DNA of 64,000 nt from Plantago elongata (taxonomy: Eukaryota; Streptophyta; Magnoliopsida; Lamiales; Plantaginaceae), in contig JAYMSP010000231.1 of NCBI GenBank assembly GCA_036897095.1, positions 1 through 64,000 of the forward strand. Direction: 5' to 3'. Under the pieces are notes generated by a model. That model saw nothing but the letters and a program-made list of their open reading frames with translations, did not search any database and was not told the origin of the DNA. Position 1 is the stretch's first letter; each line of letters opens with the position of its first letter. The position numbers and the translations under genes were made by a program. Shown here piece after piece: positions 1 through 12,700 of this stretch.

Positions 1-130
1 ACAATGATTTCAAGCTTTTTGTTCAATTTCCATTGAAGAAATGTAGAAGAATTAAGGAGAAGAAATGCTGGAGAAATTAGAGACTGAATCATTCATTCTT
101 TGTGCTTAGACTGATTATTAATATCATTCT

Positions 131-371
131 TTAAGGGCAAATTACATTTGCACCTCACGTGAACTTAAGGCTGTTTGGCCAAATGCAAAATCTGAAATTC
201 AAACAGGGGCATAAATGACTTTTCTGGGCTTAAGTTCGCTGAAAGTCAAATTCGTGGACCTGGATATAATTGAGTTTTATCGACTAGGACTTATATGTAA
301 TTGTTGATCTGGGTGGTAGCCATCTGCAACTTTTAAATCTAACAGGGGGTGCAGATGTAATTTTTCCTTAA
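131..371. mobile_element. MITE-like element with ~25-bp inverted ends
   Basis: The two ends are imperfect inverted repeats: the left reads TTAAGGGCAAATTACATTTG and the right, reverse-complemented, reads TTAAGGAAAAATTACATCTG, and both continue into GCACC. The ~240-bp body has no coding capacity. TTAA lies at both outer edges, so it may be a target duplication or part of the repeat. The superfamily is not certain; the GGG-AAATTACA-GCACC type of end is also seen in Mutator-like MITEs. Confidence 0.6.
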
Positions 372-3300
372 AAATATTATCTATAAAATAACTTTCACAT
401 TTTAAGGGACGTTCATTTCAGTATTAAGTTTGTTTGTGCCTTTTTTAAGGATGTATCTTCTCTCCATCAATATCAATTGGGTCGAACTCGAGCACAATAA
501 ATGACATTGAATAGTCACAAGACAAGGTTGTGGCATGCCTTGTCCAGTTGTCCCGACAAGCAGGATCATCTTCTCCGAAGCAAGCTAGTCCTAATCGGAT
601 CAATCTCAGCAACCCACTACATTATCAAACCACTCAAATCAATAATGCAAAACCTACTTCTCCGAAGCAACTCAACCACTTATAGGTTCTGTAGTTGGAG
701 TCAACGAAACGCAACTTATTTGATAAAATACTTTTTTTTTAATTAATATATTCGAGGTTCGGATCAGTTTTACCGCTTTATAAATAAAATAGTGTTTGAA
801 GTTAAACCGATAAGCTTAAAACAAAAGTTGCACAGAGATCATTAATTACTTATGAATCAACTACTCGAAACAGAATGATGGTGAACACCAATAATATAAT
901 AATATTGTTAGATTTTCCAACGTGCAATAAGATACAATATTGGTTGGTACAAGAATATTTTTTAAAACTTATGCTAGTAGAAACAAAAGTACGTTAATTA
1001 GTCGCCTTAAACACTACCTTCATTAACCGACCTTAATTTGGTCGCAGAACCACATAAACTACCAACGAGACACATGTTACCTATCTATACCATTAATCCA
1101 ACTTCCACCAATTATCACTAATTATTATAAGTGTCACTTGCAATAACTTAATTTCCACTACTATAAATGCTCTTAAATTAACCAACGATGTATAGTTACT
1201 CCGTACAAATCGAAAATATCCGAAGTCCAATATTGATTAATAGTAATTAATTGTACATGATCCACTAGCGTTGAATAGTAGTACTCGTTAGTTTTTACTA
1301 ATTGTTTGACTTTATTTAATTTTATGATTTTTACGAAATTAAGTGTCTGAATGCTTGATATGATGAGTGAAACACTTTCAGATCTCGTGTGATTGTTTAA
1401 ACTTTCATTATTTTCCAAATGATAAAATTCAGAATTAACACATATCATTAATAAAAAAAAAATTCTTTTTTAATCAAAATCAAATAAATTGATCAACTTT
1501 ATCTGAAAATTGACCGGAGTATCTAAATTGAAAGAGATGTTGATGTTTAGTATTTAAATTGGACAATATCATTTTAGAGTATTTAAAATGATGGTGGCTC
1601 ATTCTGAAGTATCTAAAAAATTTACCCATGCAATTAGAAGTAGGTGCGTAATGATATCCAAATCAGCAATACAAAATTAGTGTCTTTTTCAAATGTCTCC
1701 TTCGAAGAAAAGAAAAGGCAAAAAAACAGGATATAAAATGGCCATTATGTTTGAGGCCCATTTGGTGTATTTATCAAACACGAAACCGGTGTGACCGTCT
1801 GAACTAAGTTTTTGAAATGTAAAATGTTTGATGGTGATTTGGTATAAAGTTTAATCGAATGACTGTAATAGATTTTAAACTATGAATTGAAATTGCATTG
1901 CCGTTGAGCTCATAAATATTGTTTGGAGTCAAGGAATTGTTGATTTATCACTACTTTTTACAATCGAGATAATCTTGAAAGGTTATCCGGATCATTATTT
2001 AGCGCACGACAGATAAATCTAACTTTCGCTAAAAGTTTTAAAATATATTGAAACCATAAATACTCCTTCACCTTCTCCGCCTCCACACAACTCCACTTAC
2101 ATCACTTCTCTCCTTCCACAACCCTTCCAACCACCACCACCACCACCACACTGCCGCCGCCACCTTCCTCCCACCTCCGCCCGCCACTGCCACCACCACT
2201 TCTACCACCCACCTCCACCACCATCTCCTTCCTCCCACCACTAATACCACCATCTCCTTCCTCCCACCACTAATACCACCATTACCTCATTACTCTGATT
2301 CTTCCGATTTGTCAATATCTTGTTCGATTCTTCAAGATCCGTTCAAGGTTCGTAAAGATCCACCAAGATCTCGTCCAATTTTGTTTACCTTTTCTATATT
2401 TATTCTTTTTTTCTTATTAATTTTGTATAAATTCTATAGGACTAAAATTGATACCATTACATATTTTAGTATAAACATACTTTGGTATCGATCCGCATAG
2501 ACATATACTGAGAAATAAACGCAGAAGGATTATTAGAAAGACCAAGGCACAAACAAGTAGCAATTAGCCAAGGTAGTTCAAAACGTGACATTTGACAATG
2601 ATTGTATATTATTTGATTCGATTTGACACCAACTTATAAGTGAAATCGAGCCTTATTTTCCTTTGTCAATGGAGTAGTTACATTACTACTTATTATTTGC
2701 AACCTAATTCTAAGCTTTGTTCGATAATTATATATTTATTTTAAAATACAAAAGTACACAATATAATTAATAGTTGTATCATCATATCAAACTAGACGAT
2801 GTATTTATAACATAATTAATTTCATTTAAAAGTTCAAACTCATAGAGGGACGGATTTTGCTTAATTTATGTTGGTTGTTCTAATATGGATTAAATCTTTG
2901 GTTTACTTTTCATAAACAAAAAAGATAAAAATTTGTATCCATCGAGTGTGTAAGTCATTGATTTGGCACAAGTAAAAGCAAAAAAAAAAGATGTATGCTA
3001 GCTACGTATATCATGATCTCATCCATGAAAAATGAACAATAAATAAATGGCATTAACAACGATTAAACATATAATTGCTTTTTAATGATGAGACACTATG
3101 ATTTGATTCATTGACACCACCAACGGAAAATCCCTAAGAAATTTTTTAAGATACACGACACAATTAGCACCACGAGTTTTAAGCATGGAATAAGAATTGG
3201 ACACATATAAAGGTAATAATAATTATCTGGAATATATCAGCACGCTTTAATTTTTTAGAAAAGCAAAAGTGTTTCACGATACGAAGTAGTTTCCATTTCT

Positions 3301-4081
3301 ACGTACTCTTGTCATGACAAAATTTGGGTTGTATGGATTCTGCATCAATATGGAGTTTACAAGTGGCCGAAGTTTCTCATGAATTATTGTCGTCACCTTT
3401 TAATGGCATCAATAATAGTAGCTAGCATTTCAACTTTTTCTACACACATTCATGCATCTTCATCTTGTAGTCTCATCGAGATCTATAATGTGGTGTAATG
3501 AAATGAAACTTAAGTAGTAAGAAGGAGATGTAGAATTCAATGATGAAAATATAAGGTAGTTTAGGAGGTAAATAGGTATTTGATATATGACTAAATTAGT
3601 ATTGTAATCTTAGCCATTTAAAAAAAAAAAAATTGTATTCTCATCTTCGCAATAAATCGTTTTAAAGATCGTTAACGTTAAAATTTTATTACAAAGTAAT
3701 ATAGAGTTTTTATGTTGCATCAGATAATCAATTACTATTAATAAAGTGACTCCACAATTCTTTACAAAGTCGAATTTGTATATGAGAGGAAATGATCTAT
3801 TGTTCGAGCATTAGTTTTACAACATTTCAAATATGTAATAAAATAAATAATAAAATCACAAACCAAATTCCACGATCACTACCACACCGCAGATTTTAAT
3901 CGTTGAACTGCCGTGACACCAACACTGAAAAAAGACCATTTAATTGGATTAGTCTTACGTCTAGTTGAAAATTACATAAAGTATATATCATTAAACACAA
4001 AATGTTCAATTACCGGGGAAAGTAATTAAAAAAATAAAGCACTTTTAGATTTAATGAACAAACAGTGCCTCGTGCCTGGCC
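372..4081. other. Intergenic spacer upstream of the ABC transporter gene
   Basis: This is AT-rich DNA with no recognisable gene. Short open frames near 500-750 and 1173-1448 show no known domain and no supporting splice sites. A CCACC-rich tract lies at 2103-2284 (listed separately). The last ~200 bases before the TATA box are presumably promoter of the downstream ABCG gene, but no specific regulatory motif stands out. Confidence 0.6.
2103..2284. repeat. CCACC/GGTGG-rich low-complexity tract with a 29-bp tandem duplication
   Basis: The plus strand is almost purely C, A and T, built of CCA, CCT and CCG triplets, so the minus strand carries repeated GGT and GGA runs. From 2221 a 29-bp unit (beginning CCATCTCCTTCC) occurs twice in tandem, the second copy starting at 2250. 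The minus-strand open frame across it (2068-2253) is a by-product of composition, mostly W, V and G. Confidence 0.7.
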
Positions 4082-4089
4082 TATATATA
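4082..4089 (+). promoter_or_regulatory. TATA box of the ABCG21-like gene
   Basis: TATATATA sits about 205 bases before the ATG at 4287. Transcription would start near 4115, giving a pyrimidine-rich 5' leader of about 170 bases, typical of plant promoters. Confidence 0.6.
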
Positions 4090-4286
4090 GAGTCACAAAG
4101 CAAAATCTATTTCTCGTGAATCATTTGCCTTTGCAATTAGTCACACTCATAAAACATCCTTTTTTCTCCATGTGATTATCCTTCTTTATTCCATTATAAA
4201 TCTACCTCCAACTCCCTTACCTTCTTACTACTTCCTTACACTCACCTTCTTCTTGTTCTCCTTCTTCAATAGCTTTCTTCACAGAA

Positions 4287-7200
4287 ATGATGGCCCCTGA
4301 GCAAGAACATAGTGCCGAAAATGGAGTTTCTACGACTAGTCGAACCGAGAGCGTTTGTGTGCAAGTTCATGATCATGTACATGGCTCGACTAGGGTCGGG
4401 GATGATAATGATCAAGTAGTAGAGAACAATCACACAACTCTAAATCGATTTTCTGTCTTACGACAATCTTTACGTCCCATCACTCTTCAGGTACGTATAT
4501 ACGATTTTAAACACGGTACATCATAAATAGTCATTTTTAAAACTTTGTTAGGTTTAGGTTATTGACAATAAATTAAGTAGAAGAGTATAAATTATGGAGA
4601 GAACAAGTTTGAGGGAGGAATTTAACAATGAGAACTAATTATTTGAAAATTTACCGGTAATAGGAGTATATACTAAAGTTTGGCCATTTTCGTACGTATA
4701 TATACATATTCTAGCTAAAATAATATTGTAATTTCATAATATCCTTTTCTTTTTCCCCTTTTTTTCCCTTTCTTTTGGCTAAAAGCAAACGTCATTTTGA
4801 TCATAATTAATTAGAGCAAGCTTATATTTTTAAAAAAATTTGCTAGTTGGTAAAATATAGATTTTTTGTCTTATAATTAATAGCATAGCAATTATATAGA
4901 ATGTTGTTAGTCTATATATTCTCAAATAAAATGCATACATTAATAATGGTATTGGTATTTTTAAGTAAACGTCCTAAATGTATAATAATAACTCAAATGA
5001 TGTCTGTATTTATTTAATTATATATTAATGAACTAACGTATAAATTCTTTTTCTACGTATTTTGCAGTTTGAGGATGTATCATACGCAATCAAGGTACAA
5101 ACCAAACAAGGAAGTTGTTTTTCATCATCAAAACCAAAGCAAACACGTACCATACTCAACGAAGTAACCGGAACGGTTCGACCAGGTGAGCTTCTAGCCA
5201 TGCTTGGTCCATCCGGTAGTGGTAAAACAACTCTCTTAACCGCTCTATCCGGCCGACTCCCTGGCAAGATCTCCGGCACAATCACCTACAACGGACATCC
5301 ATTTTCGAGCTCCACAAAACGAAAAATAGGCTTCGTGACACAAGACGACGTGCTATACCCTCACTTAACCGTGTTCGAAACTCTAACCTATGCAGCCTTG
5401 CTTAAGATACCTAGTACACTCTCTAGAGAAGAGAAGATCGAACAAGCCGAATTGATCATAATGGAGCTTGGCCTAAAAAGATGCCGAAACACCATAATAG
5501 GGGGTCCCCTATTAAGAGGAATCTCTGGTGGGGAGAGGAAAAGAGTTAGCATTGGCCAAGAAATGCTAGTGAACCCTAGTCTTTTGTTAGTTGACGAGCC
5601 GACGTCCGGTTTGGATTCCACCACCGCAGTTAGGATCATGGCAACACTCCGGTGGCTAGCACGGGGCGGACGCACAGTTGTGACAACGGTGCATCAGCCG
5701 GCTAGTAGGTTGTTTCGGATGTTTGATAAGGTGTTGGTTTTGTCGGAAGGGTGCCCTATATATTGTGGTGGTGCAAATGGGGTCATGGATTATTTTGCAA
5801 CAATTGGTTACGTGCCAGGTTTTAGTGGCATCAATCCAGCTGATTTTCTCTTGGACCTTGCTAATGGTATGCATTTAATTTCTTACTAGTATTTTGCTTA
5901 ATCATTTTATTTGTTTTGACAAATTAAATTCTAGCTAGTAGCAGTACTATGAAATAACAAAATGACCAACTTCAAACTTAATGTGGATATGTAATTAATT
6001 AAATATCAACTAATCATTCATATATCATTGAAATTATCGATCACCTAACAAATCAGACATTACTTTATCAACTATTAGCTAACTTATTACGCTAATGAAG
6101 ATATCTAACCTTTATCATTTGGGATATTTATATCAACTTTTTGCTTTTAAATACTTGGTCCAGCTCCTCTTATTAGAAAGGAACCATATCAAAAGTAAGA
6201 TACCCACTTGTTCCCAAAATTTTCTTGAGCTTTTTGACCTCTTAATTAAAGGTTGCATCTTAAATTATGCTTTTAATGTTTTATTTGGATCATCCGTACA
6301 TAATGATGATATTGTTTCACTTTCAACAATATCATAATCGTTCAAATGTTCATAAAATTAAATCCATTTTTACAGGTGTTCCTCCTGATTCAAGACAAGA
6401 TGAACATATCGACTGTTACAGAAGACAAGATTACCATGATGATCATAACTCAATCAAACACTTTCTCACAAGTTCTTACAAGAAGAACTTGCATCCACTT
6501 CTAAAGGAAGAGTTACACCAGTCTGTCAAGGATGAATGCCGAACAGGAAAATCAACATCAACAAGAAGTACGTGCACATTCCGGATTAATTAGTCGAATT
6601 CGAGACTCTTATGATTCATAAAATATTGAAAGAATAATTATTTTTACACGTAATCAATGTTACCCGGACCCTTCAATTCCCTTCCAGACCCATGCCGGAC
6701 ACCTGACAAGTCGAAAACTAATAATTAAGATGATTTTTGCAGGTTCAGAACTTGAATGGACTAATGGGTGGTGGTTGCAATTCAAGGTGTTGCTAAGCAG
6801 AAGCCTAAAAGAGAGAAAACATGAAGCATTTTCTGGTTTAAGAGTTTTTCAAGTTATGTCAGTTGCGGTTATTGCTGGACTTTTATGGTGGCATTCTGAT
6901 CCTAACTACATACAAGATCAAGTGGGACTACTATTTTTCTTCTCAATCTTCTGGGGCTTCTTCCCTCTGTTCAACGCTGTATTCGTGTTCCCACTAGAAA
7001 GGGAAATGCTCAACCGGGAGCGTTCCTCTGGAATGTATCGTCTCTCATCTTATTTCTTCGCGAGAACCATAGGGGATTTGCCGATGGAGCTAGTACTGCC
7101 AACCATATTCGTAACCGTGACATATTGGATGGGAGGCCTAAAACCTTCACTGATCACTTTCCTCCTCACACTGTCCATCATTCTTCTCAATGTACTCGTG

Positions 7201-7563
7201 TCCCAGGGGCTCGGCCTAGCCCTCGGTGCAGTTCTAATGGACGTAAAGCAAGCTACCACGTTGTCATCTGTCTTGATGCTCGTGTTTCTACTGGCGAGCG
7301 GGTATTACATCCAACACATTGCACCGTTTATCGACTGGTTGAAGTATGTCTCGTTTAGCCATTACTGTTACAAGCTTCTTGTTGGGGTGCAGTATTCCAC
7401 GGATGACACGTATGAATGTGGGTACGATTCGAGCTGCAGGATTGCTGATTATGCAGGCATAAGGTGCCTGGGGATTGGTAACATGGTGGAAGATGTGGCT
7501 GCCTTGATGCTAATGTTGGTAGGATATAGGATTGTTGCTTATGTAGCTTTGAGGCTTGTTTAG
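4287..7563 (+). CDS. ABCG21: ABC transporter G family half-transporter, ABCG21-like
   Basis: This is a half-size (WBC) ABC transporter of the plasma membrane: an ATPase domain followed by a membrane domain, acting as a dimer. Exons are 4287-4490, 5068-5866, 6376-6567 and 6743-7563, giving 671 residues, the usual family length. Visible motifs are Walker A GPSGSGKT (residues 115-122), signature ISGGE (220-224), Walker B LLLVDEP followed by the D-loop (240-251) and the H-loop His277. The last exon holds about six hydrophobic segments with the family stretches [11 protein letters not shown] and [10 protein letters not shown]. Residues 1-68 and the linker encoded by exon 3 are the least conserved parts. 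Exon 3 matches the ABCG21 linker (SSYKKNL, LKEEL). Of Arabidopsis relatives recalled, ABCG21 fits best, ahead of ABCG9 and ABCG14. The substrate cannot be read from sequence. No break is seen. Confidence 0.95.
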
Positions 7564-7754
7564 AGAGCTTCATGTTGATTTTCCTATTAATTGTGTTTTT
7601 AATGAAGCAATTCAATGTAATTGATCATAACTAATGTATAAGATGATTACTTCAACTAGTGTATCGATTTTTTTCGACCCTACAACATGTTGCAGGACAA
7701 AGGAAAGCGACGAACTTTTACATTAATGTCTTGAAAAGCAGTAAAAGAACGTTC

Positions 7755-8550
<796 letters not shown>

Positions 8551-8817
8551 CTATTATGTAGTATACGAGGGCTAATCCGCCAAACACTGAACGGAATAGT
8601 TCATTTGAACCTAGTTGTCCAGTTACAAAATTCTTGGTAACTACTAAGGACTGATTATGCTGCAATAATTTGAGCATAGTTTCTATCCTCAGCATCTGAT
8701 GCAGCAGTTTCCAACCAAACAGGCCTTAATCTGATGACAAATTATTCCAACTTATTGAATGACCATGTTGCAAGTGGTGTCACACTCTTTTATTCGATTT
8801 ACACATGAAGTTTGAGC

Positions 8818-8824
8818 TATAAAT
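8818..8824 (+). promoter_or_regulatory. Probable TATA box of the small basic-protein gene
   Basis: TATAAAT lies 86 bases before the ATG at 8904, leaving room for a 5' leader of ~55 bases. A second TATA-like string (TATATAAA, 8893-8900) is too close to the ATG to serve it. Confidence 0.45.
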
Positions 8825-8903
8825 TGTGCACTGTGAAAGCCCTAATTAATCCACAAACTAAAAACCCTGACTTAATCCGTATACCTGTTCCATATATAAA
8901 TCA

Positions 8904-9224
8904 ATGGCATCACTCAAGGCCGTGAAACCTCAATCAACCGCCTCAGGCCGAAAAGAGCCTGCGGCTAAAGCTTCCGTCTCTAAACAGGGTGCCGCCAAGG
9001 CTGAACCCAAACCGAAGCAGCCTAAGAAGAAGGTACTGCTTGCACCCAGAGTATACATACATTGTACAGATAGTTTTTTTAGGCTCAAGCTACCAAGTAT
9101 ACTAGGCCACATTGGCTCGGACTATTTTCATTCGTACATATTTAATTCTTCAAATCAGCTCATATTACAAGTGTTATGCTTTTTTTGGTAGGCATCAGGT
9201 TCCAAGTCTGCTGCTAAAAAATGA
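8904..9224 (+). CDS. Small basic Lys/Ala/Pro-rich protein, two exons
   Basis: Exons 8904-9032 and 9192-9224 join in phase 0 across a 159-base intron with GT and TAG borders. The product has 53 residues, starts MASLKAVKPQ, ends SGSKSAAKK and has about 14 lysines, no Cys, no Trp, and only Ala/Ser/Pro/Gln otherwise. It is surely disordered; the AAK/KPK pattern resembles linker-histone tails, which could mean nucleic-acid binding, but that is inference. Exon 2 adds only ten residues in the same style, which supports the splice model. A TATA box stands upstream and the gene faces TIC236 tail to tail. I do not recognise a named family. It could instead be a non-coding transcript. Confidence 0.6.
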
Positions 9225-9434
9225 GAAGAAGAAGCAAGAATGAAGTTGGACTAATTTCATGCTACCCTATTTTCTCGATTTCTAAGTAATTACCCTGCTT
9301 GTTTGCTTCGGTTTGATGGTTTTAGTTCATAAATGCCATGGAAGTGAAGGCTTTCATCATTTTTGGCTTTGTAACGCTCGGGTAGCATGTTTGTTTTTCT
9401 GCTGATGTTGTTTATATAAACGATAGTATTAAAA

Positions 9435-9598
9435 TACTCCATCCGTCCCCAAGTATTTCATATATTCGTCATTTTTAATCTGTCCACGGAACTTATACAT
9501 GCCCTTGAGAAAGAATGGTGTATAATATCCTCATTAAAAAATAAAGAATGATGAAATTAACTGATGACTATTTACAATATGAATACTTGGATTCTGCA
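9435..9598. mobile_element. Stowaway-like MITE remnant
   Basis: The left end ACTCCATCCGTCCCCAAGTA is the classic plant Stowaway-type terminus. An inverted partner (ATATGAATACTTGG) ends near 9594, so the two ends share CCAAGTATTTCATAT-like sequence. It fills most of the gap between the small-protein gene and the TIC236 stop codon, and so probably lies in the TIC236 3' untranslated region. Confidence 0.55.
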
Positions 9599-9745
9599 TG
9601 TTCAGTGAGAATCCAAGAGGGTGTACACTAAAGTATATACAATTGGAGAAGGACGCCCTACAAACAAACACTTCCTCCGGACTTGAAGGATTGGGGTCCC
9701 ATAATACTACTTCTAGTGTCCTACTTCCCAAACTAACCTGGCAAA

Positions 9746-12700
9746 CTAGTCCTGTGAAGTCGTAGAATATTCGAACATGAGACGCTTGTATGGGGCCGAT
9801 TGCAGTAGCACCCGTAGTCGACTTGTCAGCTGGTAGATCAAGGTCCACTGCATAGCCATCTCTGAATCCTTCATCTGCCTCACAACCGACGCCTGCATGC
9901 AAACAAACCTTTATTTCTTAGAATAAGGTCTTGCAAATTTTCCTATGGTAGATTTGCAAATTTGAGAAAATCAAAAATATATGAGGGTATCTACAGTAGG
10001 GTCCAGATAGAGTAAACCGGGAAGCCTTGCTAACCTGAAGACGCTTCCCCAATTGGACTTCAACTTCAGCTCCAAACGATATGTTGCTCGCAAGAGATTT
10101 GAGCGGATCTACTGTAGGGTCCAGAGAGAGTAAACTGGGAATCTTAGGAGCATAAACCCTTGCCCTCCATCGAGCCTGTCCAAATTCTCTTATATCCTCT
10201 ATCCTTGGCATCAGTGTCTCAAGAGTTGCTGTGGCAAGCTTCTTGAATGCAAGCTGCCCATCACCTTCTAATATAGATTCAGCCAATTGACTCTCAAATA
10301 CTCGAGCAGCCTGACATCGAAATTAAGAGTAGTGCAGTTTATATTATGTTAGTCGGCATTGCACAATAACCTAATGCACACATACGGTAGCTTCGAGTTC
10401 ATTTGACAGGTACTAAAATTGATGATAGTAAGATGTATTCTCCAAAATCCCCACTGATCCTCAAGTTATATCATGAAGTCCCCTAGCACACAAGCACGAT
10501 CAAGTTATGTGTGATAGTGTCATATTTACCATTTTGGCGACAACACATTCTTCAGACACTCCACATTATCCTTGAAAGGAATCCCATTGCACAGATGCAT
10601 GATTTATCGATTAGACAAGTTATGACTAAAACATGATCACAAGCTTCATGGTAACTGTGAAAATTGAAATGCATGTATCAACATTACCTCAGTAGTTGAA
10701 AGGACATCTTGCTCCAAAGACCGTGTAGAGGTTACCGCCAGTTTTTCTTGCCACTTGCTAGCTCGACTTTGGATTCTGAATTGCCATTCGGATCCCACTA
10801 ATGCTAAATCCAATGTCGGATCAAGTCCGTTATCAGGCTCAAATTTTGCAATGTTAAGATGCTCCCGCTTGAGCCTGACCTGAATTTAAGATGAACCAAA
10901 CAAAGTTTATATGGAATAAAAATCCAAACACGGTCAAAGGCAATAAGATTGATAGAGTTGGACCACCTGCTTCCATGGCATTCGCATATATTTAAAAATT
11001 ACCTGTGTCGCTACAAGATTTACATCACCGTTCTCAAACATTAGAACACCTTTAGGCTTTATCCATTTGGGATGGGCAGGGCCGTTTAATTCAAGTTCTC
11101 CGCTAACAGCAAAATTGAGAATCAAAGGATAAACTATCCGCAGGTTTTGTCCAAGAGCAATTCTTAATTCATTTAGACGGATATCAAACTTTGGCTTTCT
11201 GTTAACAAGCACTATCTCCTTCTCATCATCTTCATGTTTAGCTGAAAACAAATGTAGCTACTTACAACTCTAGGCATCCAACTGTTATGAGCACAAGACA
11301 CTTCATAAATAATCAAATTGCAAGCATGTCAAAATTGTTAGATGGCATTGCCTTAAATGCTGCGTTTCTTTCAAGTTTCAGTTATTAGTATTTGAATGGG
11401 AGGAATGGATCTCATGTATATGATGGTGCCCAAAAATCTAGCTGACACATTCGTGACCATGAAAACAACAATCTATGCATGGATTATTTTTGAAATTCTG
11501 AAATGCTTCAACTTCTAGCTCACTCAAACCATCTTTTATATTCCATACTTAATAAAACCACTTAATTCTTTTTATTTTGGCCTCCTAATTATAAAATTTG
11601 CACTTTATTTTGAAATCATTCCAGAAAATTCTCGAAACATTTAAATTTTTCAATAAATTCGAGCAGAATATAAAATTCAATAATAGGTTTGTGATTCTAG
11701 ATCACCAAGGCGATTGGTCCCTAGTTCTAGTCCCATGTAATGGTCAAGTTCTTCATAAAACAAACACTTGGCAACCCTAAACCATCGGTCCCTACTTCTA
11801 GTTCTAGTTCTAGTTCTAGTTCCATGTAATGGTCAAGTTCTGTACAAAACAACACTTGGCAACTGGCAACTCAATAAGTTTTCCCTTGTAAATTATCCAA
11901 TTTTATATTCTTCCTTCACCATTCAACTCCAGTTTTGGTTACCCGTCAGGAGGTAATACAAGTCCTTAAAATGAATATCCAATCTTCTCAATTTTTACTT
12001 TTTTTTTACTTATTATACTTGAATAAACACAATGCAAAACATGTGGCAAGAATCAACTATTTCCACAGCTTGATTAATTTATTTTTCGAGCATACCAGAT
12101 GGTTGGTGGTATGTAATACTTGATGATTCAGGTATCAGGTTCAGAAAACGTGAAACATATTTCGATGCGACCATGCGACCATACCCACCAGCTGGGAGCT
12201 TTGGCTCACTTGTATCATCCCTATTGAAGGGAGCAGCTTCACCCCCACTTCCCTTGTCATGTGGCAGATAAGCTTCACCGCGGCTAATCATTATTTTTCC
12301 AGAGATATTTGGTTGCATAATAGATCCAGTAACTTGCAACTGAGAGTCGACCTGACCACTTTGATAACATAAATTTTAGATCAAAAAGGTGCCAAGAAAA
12401 AAAAAGATCATAAAACACCTGGAATTGAAATTGTTATTTTAAGTTACCTCAAGATATTCCTTGCACGCACTTCCAGAACCTCGCATTTTAGTTCAAGTTT
12501 GTCATTAAGAGACGCTTCACTCATTCGGAGGGGCAGATTCCCTTTTACAGATAATTTTCCTTTTCTGCTTACTCTGCCCTCTAATGAGCCGATCCGCAAC
12601 CTATTTGAATTTACAATAACTGTTCCTCCTAAATTGGTAATTGGTTTCCTGAGTACAGGTGAAGACACCACTCCCCTGTGAAAATATGCTGAACCATCTA

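Noticed and set aside
501-746. 81-codon plus-strand frame
   Set aside because: No domain, no splice context and no recognised homologue; AT-rich chance frame is the simplest reading, though one alternative register has protein-like Ser/Pro/Gln composition.
2068-2253. Trp/Val/Gly-rich minus-strand frame
   Set aside because: Produced by the CCACC-rich low-complexity tract, not by a gene.
9534-9902. 122-codon minus-strand frame over the TIC236 terminal exon
   Set aside because: It is the wrong register. The correct frame from the acceptor at 9892 gives the conserved TIC236 C-terminus ending FEYSTTSQD and a stop at 9746.
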